A stretch of 64,000 bases of DNA from Vicugna pacos (taxonomy: Eukaryota; Chordata; Mammalia; Artiodactyla; Camelidae), in assembly GCF_048564905.1 (NCBI RefSeq), contig NW_027328739.1, positions 8,307,001-8,371,000 of the forward strand. The letters run 5' to 3'. The notes under the pieces are model-generated. The model saw only the letters and a program-made list of their open reading frames with translations. It was not told the origin of the DNA and searched no databases. The translations under genes and the position numbers were made by a program. Below are positions 1-13,257 of the stretch, piece after piece (within the stretch, counting starts at the first letter, position 1; the number at the start of each line of letters is the position of its first letter).

Positions 1-181
1 AATGCAGAACACAGAATTTAGAATATAGAATACAGAATACTGAATATAGAATTAAGAATATAGAATGTTGAACACAGAATATAGAATATAAAAAACGTAA
101 TGCAGAATATAGAATACAGAATATAGAGTGTAGAACACAGCATATAGAAAATGGGAAACAAAATACAAAAGTCAGAATTGA

Positions 182-370
182 GAACATGGAATGCAGAACA
201 CAGCATATAGAATATAGTATACAGAATACAGAATATAGAATTTAGAATAGACAATGTAGAACACAGAGTATGGAATGTAGAATACGGAATACAGAATATT
301 GAATATAGAATATAGAATATAGAACACAGAATTTAGAATATGGAAAACAGAATATAGAACCCAGAATAAA
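182..370. repeat. Example 189-bp trimer (27 heptamers, blocks A+B+C)
   Basis: Starting at the GAACATG punctuation word, exactly 27 words of 7 bp follow before the next GAACATG. They divide into three nine-word blocks. Block A starts GAATGCA-GAACACA. Block B starts with a GAATGTA-type word (here CAATGTA) then GAACACA and carries GAATACG at place five. Block C carries GAATATG-GAAAACA at places four and five, GAACCCA at place seven, and ends in GAACATG. The same order recurs through the window with substitutions, so this is the basic higher-order unit. Confidence 0.85.
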
Positions 371-2570
371 GAACATGTAATGCAGAACACAGAATTTATA
401 ATATAGAATACAGAATACTGAATATAGAATTTAGATTATAGAACGCAGAACACAGAATATAGAATATAGAATACAGAATACTGAATATAGAATTTAGAAT
501 ATAGAATGTAGAACACAGAGTATAGAATATAGAATACGGAATACTGAATATACAATTTAATATATAGAATGTAGAACACAGAATATGAAATGTATAATAC
601 GGAATGCAGAATATTGAATAGAGAATATAGAATATAGAACACAGTATTTAGAATATGGAAAAAAGAATATAGAACCAAGAATTTACAACATGGAATGCAG
701 AACACAGAATTTAGAATATAGAATACAGATTATTGAATATAGAAATTAGAATATAGATTGTAGAACACAGAATTTAGATTATAGAGTACAGAATACTGAA
801 TATAGTATTTAGAATATAGAATGTAGAACACAGAATATAGAATATAGAATACAGAATATAGAAAACAAAATTTAGAACATGGAATGCAGAACACAGAATT
901 TAGAAAATAGAATACGGAATACTGAATATAGAATATGAATATACAATGTAGAACACAGAATTTAGAATATACAATATAGAATACTGAATATAGAATTTAG
1001 AATATACAATGTAGAACAAAGAATATAGAATATAGAATACAGAAAACTGAATACAGAATTTAGAATATGGAATGCAGGACACAGAATTTAGAATATAAAT
1101 ACAGAAAACTGAATAGAGAATTTAGAATATAGAATGTACAACACACAATATAAAATATACAATAGAGAATATAGAACACAGAATTTACATCATGGATTAC
1201 ACAACACCGAATTTAAAATATAGAATACCGAATACTGAACATAGAATATGAATATACAATATAGAACCCAGAATTTAGAATATAGAATACATAATACTGA
1301 ATATAGGATTTAGAATATACAATGTAGAGCCGAGAATATAGAATATAGAATACGGAATGCAGAATAAAGTATACAGAATATAGAATGTAGAACACAGAAT
1401 TTAGAATATGGAAAACAGGATATAGAACCCAGAATATAGAACATGGAATGCAGAACACAGAATTTAAAATGTACAATACAGAATACTGAATATCGAATTT
1501 AGAATATAGAACGCAGAACATAGAATATAGAATATAGAATACGGAACGCAGAATATAGAATACAGAATATAGAATGTAGAACACAGAATATAGAATATGG
1601 AAAACATAATACAAAACCCAGAATTGATGACATGTAATGCAGAACACAGAATTTAGAATATAGAATAGTGAATACTGAATATAGAATTTAGAAAATTGAA
1701 TGCAGAACACAGAATTAAGAATATAGAATGCAGAATACTGTATATAGGATTTAGAATATAGAAAGAAAAACACAGAATATAGAATATAGACTACGGAATG
1801 GAGAATATAGAAGGTACAATATAGACTGAAGAACACAAAATATAGAATATAGAATGGAGAATATAGAACCCAGAATATAGTAATGGAATGCAGAACAGAG
1901 AATATAGAATATAGAATACAGAAAACTAAATAAAGTTTTTAGAATATAGAATGTAGAAACAGAATATAGAATATAGAATAGAGAATAGAGAACCCAGGAT
2001 ATAGAACATGGAATGCAGAACACAGAATTTAGAATATAAATACAGAAAACTGAATATAGAATTTACAATATGAATGTACAACACACAATATAGAATATAC
2101 AATAGAGAATATAGAACCCAGAATTTAGAAATTGGAATGCAGAACACAGGATTTAGAATATAGAATACAGAATACTGTATATAGAATTTAGAACATTGAA
2201 TGCAGAACACGGAATTTAGAATATAGATTGCAGAATACTGTATATAATTTAGAATATAGAATGAAAACACAGAATATAGAATATAGACTATGGAATGGAG
2301 AAAATAGGAGGTAGAATATAGACAGAATAGCACAAAATATAGAATATAGAATAGATAATATAGAACCTAGAATATAGAAATGGAATGTAGAACAGAGATT
2401 TTAGAATATAGAATACAGAAAACTGAATAAAGATTTTAGGATATAGAATGTAGAACACAGAATATAGAATATAGAATAGGGAATGCAGAATATAGTATGT
2501 AGAATATAGAATGAAGAACACAAGTATAGAATATAGAATAGTGAATTTAGAACCCAGAACTTAGAACACG

Positions 2571-2759
2571 GAATGCAGAACACAAAATTTAGAATAAAGA
2601 ATACATAACACTGAATATAGAATTTAGAACATAGAATGCAGAACACAGAATTTAGAATATAGAATACAGAATACTGAATATAGATTTTATAAACATGAAT
2701 GCAGAAAACAGAATTTAGAATATAGAATGAAGAAAACTGAATAGAATATTTAGAATATA
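2571..2759. repeat. Consecutive 63-bp blocks
   Basis: The block start GAATG-AGAAC recurs at 2571, 2634 and 2697, exactly 63 bp (nine heptamers) apart each time. These are three type-A-like blocks in a row without the intervening B and C types. The third contains a GATTTTATAAAC-type variant that also appears in related segments near 10.1, 33.9, 47.5 and 49.98 kb and so serves as a lineage marker. Confidence 0.8.
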
Positions 2760-3100
2760 GAATGAAGAACACAGAATATAGAATATAGAATAGAGAATAT
2801 AGAACAAACAATTTAGAATATGGAATGCAGAACACAGAATTTAGAATGTAGAATATAGAATACTGCATATAGAATTTAGAATATAGAAAGTAGAACACAG
2901 AATTTAGAATATAGAGTACAGAATACTGAATATAGAATTTAGAATATGGAATGTAGTACACAGAATATAGAATATAGAATACGGAATGCAGAATATAGAA
3001 TACAGAATATAGAATATAGAACACAGAATTTAGAATATGGAAAACAGAATACAAAACCCAGAAATTAGAACATGGAATGCAGAACACAGAATTCAGAATA

Positions 3101-4980
3101 TAGAATACAGGATCAGAATATAGAATTTAGAATATATAATGTAGAACACAGAGTATGGAATGTAGAATACGGAATGCAGAATATTGTACACAGAATATAG
3201 AATATAGAACACAGAATTTAGAATATGAAAAAGAGAAAATATAACACAGAATTTAGAACATGGAATGCAGAACACAGAATTTGGAATATAAAATACAGAA
3301 TACTTAAAATAGAATTTAGAATATTGAATGTAGAACACAGAATTTAGAATATACAGTAGAGAATATAGAACCTAAAATTTAGAACATGGAATGCAGAACA
3401 CAGAATTTAGAATATACAATACAGATTACTGAATATAGAATTTAGAATGTAGAATGTAGAACACAGAATTTGGAATGTAGAATACAGAATACTGAATATA
3501 GAATTTAGAATATACATTGTATAACACAAAATATAGAATATAGAGTACAGAATATAGAACCCAAAATTTAGAACCTGGAAAGCAGTACACAGAATTTAGA
3601 ATATTGAATACCGAATACTGAATATAGAATATGAATATCCAATTTAGAACACAGAATTTGGAGTATAGAATACAGAATACTGAATATAGAATTAAGACTA
3701 TACAATGTAGAACACAAAATATAGAACATAGAATACGGAATTCAGAATATTGAATACAGAATGTGGAATGTAGAACACAGAATATAGAATACGGCATGCA
3801 GAATATACAATACAGATTATAGAATGCAGAACACAGAATATAGAATATAGAATACGGAATGCAGAATATAGGATACAGAAAATAGAATATAGAACACAGA
3901 ATATAGAATATGGAAAACAGAATACAAAACAGAGAATTGAGAATATGGACTGCAGAACACATAATTAAGAATATTCAATACAGAATACTGAATATAGAAT
4001 TTTGAATATACAATGTAGAACAGAGAATTTAGATATATAATAAAGAATACTGAATATAGAATTTAGAATATAGAATGTAGAACACAGAATATAGAAAAGA
4101 GAATTGAGAACCCAGAATTTAGAACATGGAATGCAGAACACAGAATTTAGAATATAGAATACAGAATACTGAATATAAAATTTAGAACATAGAATGTAGA
4201 ACACAGTATATAGAATACGGCATGCAGAATATACAATACAGAATAGTGAATGCACAAAATAGAATATAGAATATGGAACACAGAATACAGAACTCAGAAT
4301 TTAGAACATGGAATGAAGAACACAGAATTTAAAATATAGTATACAGAATACTGAATAAAGAATTAGATCTTACAATGCAGAACACAGAATTAAGATTATA
4401 TAATGCAGAATTCTGTATATAGAATTTATAATCAGGAATGCAGAAAAAGAATTTAGAAAATAGAATACAAAATAAAGAATATAGAATTTCGAATATATAA
4501 TAAATAACACAGAATATAGAATATAGACTACGGAATGGAGAATATAGGAGGTAGAATAAGGAATGACGAACACAAAATATAGAATATAGAATAGAGAATA
4601 GAGAACCCAGAATTTAGAAATGGAATGCAGAACATAGAATTTAGAATACAGAATACTGAATACTGAATAAAGATTTTAGAATATAGAATGTAGAACATAT
4701 AATATAGAATATAGAATAATAAATGCAGAATATAGTATGTAGAATACAGAATGAAGAACACAAATATAGAATAGAGAATATTGAATATAGAACCCAGAAC
4801 TTAGAACACGGAATGCAGAACAAAGAATTTAAAATATAGAATACAGAATACTTAAAAAAAAATTTAGAATATAGAGTGTAGAACACAGAATATAGAATAT
4901 AGAATACGGAATCCGGAATATAGAATGTAAAATATAGAATATAGGATGATGAACACAAAATATAGAATATAGAATAGAGA
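3101..4980. repeat. Satellite mosaic related to 53.7-54.9 kb
   Basis: No coding or unique sequence is visible. About 3.8-4.3 kb follows the same word order as 53.7-54.1 kb, including the out-of-register stretch with GATATATAAT near 4,032 that also occurs near 53,889 and 58,585. About 4.3-4.8 kb resembles 54.2-54.6 kb and 58.8-59.2 kb. Divergence from these relatives is clearly greater than within the young tandem units. Confidence 0.75.
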
Positions 4981-5770
4981 CTATAGAACCCAGAATTTAG
5001 AACATGCAATTTAGAACACAGAATTTAGAATAAAAAAACAGAATACTGAATATCGAATTTAGAATATACAATGTAGAACACAGAATATGGTATGTAGAAT
5101 ACGGAAAGCAGAATATAGAATACAGAATATAGAATGTAGAATAGAGAATATAGAATATGGAATACAGAATACATAACCCAGAATTTAGAACATGGAATTC
5201 AGAACACAGAATTTAGAATATAGTATACAGAATACTGAATATAGAATTTAGAACATAGAATGCAGTACACAGAATTAAGAATATAGAATGCAGAATACTG
5301 TATATAGAATTTATAAACAGGAATGCAGAACACAGAATATAGAAAATAGAATAAAGAATACTGAATATAGAATTGAGAATATATATTGAATAACACAGAA
5401 TATAGATAATAGAATACTGAATGGAGAATATAGAAGGTAGAATAAAGAATGAAGAACACAAAATATAGAATATAAAATGGAGAATATAGAACCCAGAATT
5501 TAGAAATGGAATGCAGAACATAAAATATACAATATAGAATACAGAATACTGAATAAATATTTTAGATTATAGAATGTAGAACACAGAATATAGAATATAA
5601 AATAGGAAATGCAGAATAGAGTATGTAGAATACAGAATGAAAAACAAAAATATACAATATAGAATAGTGAATATAAACCCAGAACACAGAACACGGAATG
5701 CAGAACACAGAATTTAGAATACAGAATACAGAATACTTAATATAAAATTTAGAATGTAGAATGTAGAACG
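4981..5770. repeat. Satellite segment shared with 30.74-31.52 and 62.79-63.57 kb
   Basis: The GAATATGGTATG marker sits at 5083 here, at 30841 and at 62889 in the relatives, with the same word order on both sides (a GAACATGC followed by an AATTTAG variant upstream, GAATACGGAAAGCAG downstream). The three copies stand at offsets of 25,758 and 32,048 bp. Nothing but repeat is present. Confidence 0.8.
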
Positions 5771-6472
5771 CAGAATATAGAATATAGAATACTTAATACA
5801 GAATATAGTATACAGAATATAGAATGTAGAACACAGAATATAGAATATTGAATATAGAATATAGAATACAGATTATAGAACACAAAGTTTAGAACATGGA
5901 ATGCAGTACACAGAATTTAAAATATAGAATACCGAATACTGGACATAGAATATGAATATACACTATAGAACACAGAATTTAGAATATAGGATACCGAATA
6001 CTGAATATAGAATATAAATATACAATTAGGAACACTGAATAGAGAATAGAGAATATAGAACACAAAATTTAGAACATGGAATGCAGAACACAGAATTAAG
6101 AATATGGAAAGCACAATACTGTATATAGAATTTAGAATATTGAATGATTAAAACAAAATTTAAAATATAGAATACGGAATGGAGAATATAGAAGGTAGAA
6201 TATAGAATGAAGAACACAATATATAGAATATAGTATAGAGAATATAGAACCCAGAATTTAGAAATGGAATGCAGAACAGAGAATATAGAATATAGAATAG
6301 GGAATGCAGAACATAGTACGTAGAATACAGAATGAAGAACACAAATATAGAATATAGAATAGTGAATATAGAAACCAGAACTTAGAACACGGAATTCAGA
6401 ACACAGAATTTACAATATAGAACACAAAATAATTAATATAAAATTAAGAATACACAATGTAGAACACAGAAT
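5771..6472. repeat. Satellite segment shared with 12.1-12.8 and 32.16-32.83 kb
   Basis: The order of variant words, including GAATACCGAATACTG-type words, a shortened GAATATGAATATAC stretch and a following GAATATAAATATAC stretch, matches the two other segments. In all three places the segment lies directly left of a block carrying the GAGCTC marker, so the two travelled together. No gene-like sequence is visible. Confidence 0.75.
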
Positions 6473-6706
6473 ATAGAATATAGAATAGAGAATATAGAAT
6501 CCAGAATTTAGAACATGGAATGCCAAACACAGAATTTAGAATATTGAATACATATTACTGAATATAGAATTTAGAATATAGAATGTAGAACATAGAATTT
6601 AGAATATAGAATAGAGAATACTGAAAATAGAATTTAGAATATAGAATTTTGAGCTCAGAATATAGAATAAAGTATAGAGTTTATAGAACCCAGAATTTAG
6701 GAGAAG
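6473..6706. repeat. Marker block with GAATTTTGAGCTCAG
   Basis: Contains the rare variant GAATTTTGAGCTCAG, with GAGCTC at 6651. I find GAGCTC elsewhere only at 12824, 33018, 36190, 39362 and 42534, each time in the same word context followed by a GTTTATAGAACCC-type stretch. It therefore labels one ancestral block that was copied to three separate neighbourhoods and then amplified inside the 3,172-bp units. Confidence 0.8.
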
Positions 6707-7084
6707 GAATGCAGAACACAGAATTTAGAGTATATAATACAGAATACTGAATATAGAATTTAGAACATGGAATGCCGAACACAGAATTCAGAATATAGAA
6801 TACAGAATACTGAATATAGAATTTAGAAAATAGAATGCGGAACACAGAATTTCGAATACAGAATACAGAATACTGAATATAGAATTTAGAACATAGCATG
6901 CGAAACACAGTATTTAGAATATAGAATACAGAATACTGAATACAGAATTTAGAACATGGAATGCAGAACCCAGAATTTAGAATATAAAATACAGAATACT
7001 GAATATAGATTTTAGAACATGGAATGCATAACCCAGAGTATAGAAATTACATTACGGAATACTGAATATACAATTTAGAATATA
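6707..7084. repeat. Run of six 63-bp type-A blocks
   Basis: Block starts (GAATGCAG, GAATGCCG, GAATGCGG, GCATGCGA, GAATGCAG, GAATGCAT) fall at 6707, 6770, 6833, 6896, 6959 and 7022, a perfect 63-bp ladder of nine heptamers per rung. Types B and C are absent, so this is local amplification of one block. The same set of block variants recurs at 12880-13257. Confidence 0.9.
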
Positions 7085-8280
7085 GAAAGTAGAACACAGA
7101 ATATAGAATATAGAATAAGGAATGCAGAATATAGAATATAGAATACAGAATATAGAATGATGAACACAAAATATAGAATAGAGAATAGAGAATAGAGAAC
7201 CCAGAATTTATAACATGGAATGTAGAACACAGAATTTAGAATATAGAATACAGAATACTGAATATCGAATTTAAAATATAGAATGTAGAACACAGAATAT
7301 ACAATATGGCATGCAGAATATACAATACAGTATATAGAATGTAGAACACAGAATATAGAATATGGGAAACAGAATGCAGAACCCAGAATTTAGGACATGG
7401 AATGCAGAACAAAGGATTTAGAAAATAGAATGCAGAATACTGAATATAGAATTTAGAATGAAGAATGTATAACACAGAATATAGAATATAGACTAATGAA
7501 TGGAGAATATAGAGGGTAGAATATAGAATGAAGAACACAAAATATAGTATATAGTATAGAGAATATAGAACCCAGAATTTAGAAAAGGAATGCAGAACAC
7601 AGAATATAGAATATGGAAAACAGAATACTCAACTCAGAATTTAGAACATGGGATGCAGAACACAGAATTTAGAGTATAGAATAAAGAATACTAAATATAG
7701 AATTTAGAGTATAGAATGTATAAAACAGAATATACAATATAGAATACGGAATGCAGAATATAGAATACACAATATAGAATGAAGAACACACAAAATAGAA
7801 TATGGAAAATATAATACAAAACCCAGAATTCAGGACATGGAATGCAGAACACAGAATTAAGAATATAGAATCCAGAATACTGAATATAGAATTTAGAACA
7901 TAGAATGCAGAACACAGAATTTATTATATAGAATACAGAATACTGAATATAGAATTTAGAACATGAAATGCAGAACACAGAATTTAGAATATATAATACA
8001 GTAAACTGAATATATAATTTAGAATATAGAATGTACAACACATTATATAGAATATACAATAGAGAATATAGAACCCAGAATATAGAAAATAGAATGCAGA
8101 ACACAGAATTTAGAGTATAGTATACAGAATACTGAATATACAATTTAGAATATAGAATGAAAGACACAGAATATAGTATATAGAAAACGGAATACTGAAT
8201 ATACAATTTAGAATACAGAATGTAGAACACACAATATAGAGTATAGAATACGGAATGCAGAATATAGAATACAGAATATA
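7085..8280. repeat. Satellite mosaic, no gene
   Basis: Repeat throughout. The right part (about 8.04-8.28 kb) matches one 252-bp unit of the 28.1-28.9 kb and 60.3-60.8 kb families, with the distinctive GAATGAAAGACACAG and GAAAACGGAATACTG variants. The left part mixes A, B and C blocks without a single close relative that I could place by eye. The minus strand is stop-free for 326 codons at 7691-8671, which I regard as a repeat artefact. Confidence 0.75.
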
Positions 8281-8750
8281 GAATGTTAAACACTGAATAT
8301 AGAAATAGAAATACAGAATACAAAACCCAGAATTTAGAACCTGGAATGCAGAGCATAGAATTTAAAATATAGAATACCGAATACTGAATATAAAATTTAG
8401 AATATAGAATATAGAACACAGAATATGGAATGTAGAATAAGGAATGCAGAATATTGAACACAGAATATAGAATATAGAACACAGAATTTAGAATATTGAA
8501 AACAGGATATAGAACCCAGATTATAAAACCTGGAATGCAGAACACAGAATTTAAAATATAGAATACAGAATACTGAATATCGAATTTAGAATATAGAACG
8601 CAGAACACAGAATATAGTATATAGTATACGGAATGTAGAATATAGGATACAGAATATAGAATGTAGAACAAAGAATATAGAATATTGAATAGAGTATATG
8701 GAACACAAAATATAGAACATAGAATTCAGAACACAGAGTTTAGAATATAA
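8281..8750. repeat. Satellite segment shared with 28.87-29.34 and 60.83-61.30 kb
   Basis: Begins at a GAATGTT word followed by a GAACACTG or AAACACTG variant and runs to a GAACATAGAATTCAG marker at 8715. The same markers are at 28870 and 29303, and at 60826 and 61260. Spacing between markers is almost identical in all three (434, 433 and 434 bp), so the segment was copied as a piece. Confidence 0.8.
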
Positions 8751-8754
8751 AATA

Positions 8755-11700
8755 CAGAATACTGAATATAGAATTTAGAACATGGAATTCAGAACCCAGA
8801 ATTTAGAATATAAAATACAGAATACTGAATATAGATTTTAGAACATGGAATGAAGAACCAAGAGTATAGAATTTACATTACGGTATACTGAATATACAAT
8901 TTAGAATATAGAATGTAGAACACAGAATATAGAATATAGATTACTTAATGCAGAATATAGACTACAGAACATAGAATGTAGAACACAGAATATAGAATAT
9001 GGAAAAAAGAATACAAAACCCAGAATTGAAAACATGGAATGCAGAACACAGAATTAAGAATATAGACTACAGAATACTGAATATAGGATTTATAATATAG
9101 AATGCAGAACACAGAATTAAGAATATAGACTACAGAATACTGAATAAAGGATTTATAATATAGAATGTAGAACACAGAATTTAGAATACAGAATAAAGAA
9201 TACTGAATATAGAATTTCTAATATAGAATGTAGAACACAGAATATAGAAAATCGAATAGAGAATATAGAACCCAGAATTTAGAACATGCAATGCAGAACA
9301 CAGAATATAGAATATAGAATACAGAATACTGAATATCGAATTTAGAATATACAATGTAGAACACAGAATATAGAATATAGAATACAGAAAACTGAATACA
9401 GAATTTAGAATATGGAATGCAGAACACAGAATTTAGAATATAAATACAGAAAACTGAATATAGAATTTAGAATATAGAATGTACAACACACAATATAGAA
9501 TATACAATAGAGAATATAGAACCCAGAATTTAGAACATGGAATGCAGAACACATAATTTAGAATATAGAATAGAGAATACTGTATATAGAATTTAGAACA
9601 TTGAATGCAGAACACAGAATTTAGAATATAGAATGCAGAATACTGTATATAGAATTTAGAATATAGAATGAATAACACAGAATATAGAATATAGACTACG
9701 GAATGGAGAAAATAGAAGGAAGAATATAGACTGAATAACACAAAATAAAGAATATAGAATAGAGAACATAGAACCCAGAATATAGAAATGGAATTTAGAA
9801 CAGAGAATTTAGAATATAGAATACAGAAAACTGAATAAAGATTTTAGAATATAGAATGTAGAACACAGAATATAGAATATAAATAGGGAATGCAGAATAT
9901 AGTATGTAGAATATAGAATGAAGAACACAAGTATAGAATATACAATAGTGAATATAGAACCCAGAAATTAGAACACGGAATTCAGAACACAGAATTTAGA
10001 ATATAGAATACATAATATTGAATATAGAATTTAGAACATAGAATGCAGAACACAGAATTTAGAATATAGAATGCAGAATACTGAATATAGATTTTATAAA
10101 TATTAATGCACAACACAGAATTTAGAATATAGAATGAAGAAAACTGAATACAGTATTTAGAATATAGAATGAAGAACACAGGATATAGAATATAGAATAG
10201 AGTATAGAGAACCCAGGATATAGAACATGGAATGTAGAGCACAGAATTTAGAATATAGAACACAGAATACTGAATATAACTTTAGAATATAGAATATAGA
10301 ACACAGAGTATAGAATATAGAATACGAAATACTGAATATACAATTTAGAATATAGAATGTAGATCACAGAATATAGAATATAGAATACGGAATGCAGAGT
10401 ATAGAATACAGAACATAGAATGTAGAACACAGAATATAGAATATGGAAAACAGAATACAAAATAAACAATTGAAAACATGGAATGCACAACACATAATTA
10501 AGTATATAGAATACAGAATACTGAATACAGAATTTAGAATACAGAATGTAGAACAGAGAATTTAAAATATATCATATAGTAAGCTGAATATAGAATTTAG
10601 AATACAGAATATAGAACACAGAATATAGTATATAGAATATAGAATACAGATTATAGAACACAAAGTTTAGAACATGGAATGCTGTAAACAGAATTTAAAA
10701 TATAGAATACCAAATTCTGAACTTAGAATATGAATATACAATATAGAACACAGAATTTAGAATATAGGATACCGAATACAGAATATAGATTATAAATATA
10801 CAATTTAGAACACAGAATATAGAATATGGAATACAGAATATAGAACACAAATTTAGAACATGGAATGCAGAACACAGAATTAAGAATATAGAGTACAGAA
10901 TACTGAATATAGAATTTAGAATATAGATTGAAAACATAGAATTTAGAATACAGAATAAAGAATGCTGAATATAGATTTTCGAATATAAAATGTAGAACAC
11001 AGAATATAGAAAATAGAATAGAGAATATAGAATCCAGAATTTAGAACATGCAATGCAGAACACAGAATATAGAATATAGAATACAGAATACTGAATATAG
11101 AATTTAGAATATAGAATGTATAACACAGAATATAGAATATACAATACGGAATGCAGAATATAGAATACAGAATATACAATCTAGAACACAGAATATAGAA
11201 TATGGAAAACATAATACAAAACCCAGAATTGAGAACATGGAACAGAACACAGAATTTAGAATATAGAATACAGAATACTGAATATAGAATATAGAACATA
11301 GAATGCAGAACCCAGAATTTAGAATATAGAATACATAATACTGAATATAGGATTTAGAATATACAATGTAGAACCGAGAATATAGAATATAGAATACAGA
11401 ATGCAGAATATAGAACAGAATATAGAAAGTAGAAAACAGAATATAGAATATTGAATACAGTATATGGAACACCAAATTTAGAACATGGAATGCAAACACA
11501 GAATTTAGAATATAGAATACAGAATACTGAATATAGAATTTAGAATATAGAATGTTGAACACAGAATATAGAATATAAAAAAGTAATGCAGAATATAGAA
11601 TACAGAATATGGAATGTAGAACACAGAATATAGAATAAGGGAAACAAAATACAAAAGTCAGAATTGACAGCATGGAATGCAGAACACAGCATTTAGAATA

Positions 11701-13100
11701 GAGTATACAGAATACTGAATATAGAATTTAGAATAGACAATGTAGAACACAGAATATGGAATGTAGAAGACGGAATGCAGAATATTGAATACAGAATATA
11801 GAATATAGAACACAGAATTTAGAATATGGAAAACAGAATATAGAACCCAGAATAAAGAACATGGAATGCAGAACACAGAATTTAAAATATAGAATACAGA
11901 ATACTGAATGCAGAATATAGAATACAGGATATAGAATGTAGAATAAAGAATATAGAATATGGAAAAGAGAAGACAGAACCCAGAATTTAGAGCATGGAAT
12001 GCAACACAGAATTTAGAATATAGAACACAGAATACTGAATATAGAATTTAGAATACAGAAAGTAGAACAAAGTATATAGAATATAGAATATAGAATACAG
12101 ATTATAGAACCCAAAGTTTAGAAAATGGAATGCAGTACACAGACTTTAAAATATAGAATACCGAATACTGAACATAGAATATGAATACACAATATAGAAC
12201 ACAGAATTTAGAATATAGGATACCGAATACTGAATATAGAATATAAATATACAATTTAGAACACAGAATATAGAATATAAAATAGAGAATATAGAACAGA
12301 AAATTTAGAACATGGAATGCAGAACACAGAATTAAGAATATGGAATGCACAATAATATATATAGAATATAGAATATAGAATGAATAACCCAGAATATAGA
12401 ATATAGAATACGGAATGGAGAATATAGAAGGTAGAATATAGAATGAAGAATACAATACATAGAATATAGTATAGAGAATATAGAAACCAGAATTTAGAAA
12501 TGGAATGCAGAACAGAGAAATTAGAATATAGAATACAGAATACTGAATAAAGATTTTAGAATATAGAATGTAGAACACAGAATATAGAATATAGAATAGG
12601 GAATGCAGAAAATAGTACGTAGAATACAGAATGAATAACACAAATATAGAATATAGAATAGTGAATATAGAACCCAGAAATTAGAACACGGAATTCAGAA
12701 CACAGAATTTAGAATATAGAACCCAGAATACTTAATATATAATTTAGAATACACAATGTAGAACACAGAATATAGAATATAGAATAGAGAATAATGAAAA
12801 TAGAATTTAGAATATAGAATTTTGAGCTCAGAATATAGAATATAGAATAGAGTTTATAGAACCCAGAATTTAGAACATGGAATGCAGAACACAGAATATA
12901 GAGTATATAACACAGAATGCTGAATATAGAATTTAGAACATGGAATGCCGAACACAGAATTTAGAATATAGAATACAGAATACTGAATATAGAATTTAGA
13001 ACATAGAATGCGGAACACAGAATTTCGAATACACAATACAGAATACTGAATATAGAATTTAGAACATAGAATGTGAAACACAGTATGTAGAATATAGAAT
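8755..13100. repeat. Higher-order unit, copy 1 of the 4.35-kb pair
   Basis: The left 3.15 kb (about 8,755-11,909) is repeated at about 13,101-16,255. The offset is 4,347 bp, which is exactly 621 heptamers and 69 blocks of 63 bp. It becomes 4,346 after a one-base loss in an A-run near 13,350. The right 1.2 kb of this unit (11.91-13.10 kb) has no second copy here. It matches 31.92-32.83 kb in its left part, carries the GAGCTC marker at 12824, and ends in a 63-bp ladder at 12880-13195. Boundaries are estimated to within about 30 bp because flanking words are so similar. Confidence 0.85.
9037..9162. repeat. Direct 63-bp duplication
   Basis: Two nearly identical nine-word blocks start at 9037 and 9100. 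Both carry the unusual GAATTAAG, GACTACAG and GGATTTATAATATAG variants, which makes this a local one-block duplication. It is also present in copy 2 near 13,383-13,508, so it predates the 4.35-kb duplication. Confidence 0.85.
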
Positions 13101-13257
13101 ATAGAATACTGAATATAGAATTTAGAACATGGAATTCAGAACCCAGAATTTAGAATATAAAATACAGAATACTGAATATAGATTTTAGAACATGGAATGA
13201 AGAACCAAGAGTATAGAATTTACATTACGGTATACTGTATATACAATTTAGAATATA
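12880..13257. repeat. Second run of 63-bp blocks
   Basis: Block starts at 12880, 12943, 13006, 13069, 13132 and 13195 are each 63 bp apart. The order of variants (GAATGCAG, GAATGCCG, GAATGCGG, then a GTGAAACAC form) parallels the ladder at 6707-7084, so the ladder was copied as a whole, marker block included. Confidence 0.85.

Larger units (their letters stand above)
1..3100. repeat. Satellite block, family of 45.5-47.8 kb
   Basis: This segment is a diverged relative of the 2,445-bp units further right: 0.4-3.0 kb matches about 45.47-47.81 kb. The offset is about 45.03 kb at the left and about 44.84 kb further right, so about 190 bp, close to one 189-bp trimer, is missing from the right-hand copy. 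Parts also match 16.3-18 kb. The first kilobase shows the 63-bp register well: GAACATG or its variants stand at 182, 371, 686, 875 and 1063 (a GAATATG form), spaced 189, 315, 189 and 188 bp. The left edge is cut by the window. Confidence 0.85.
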
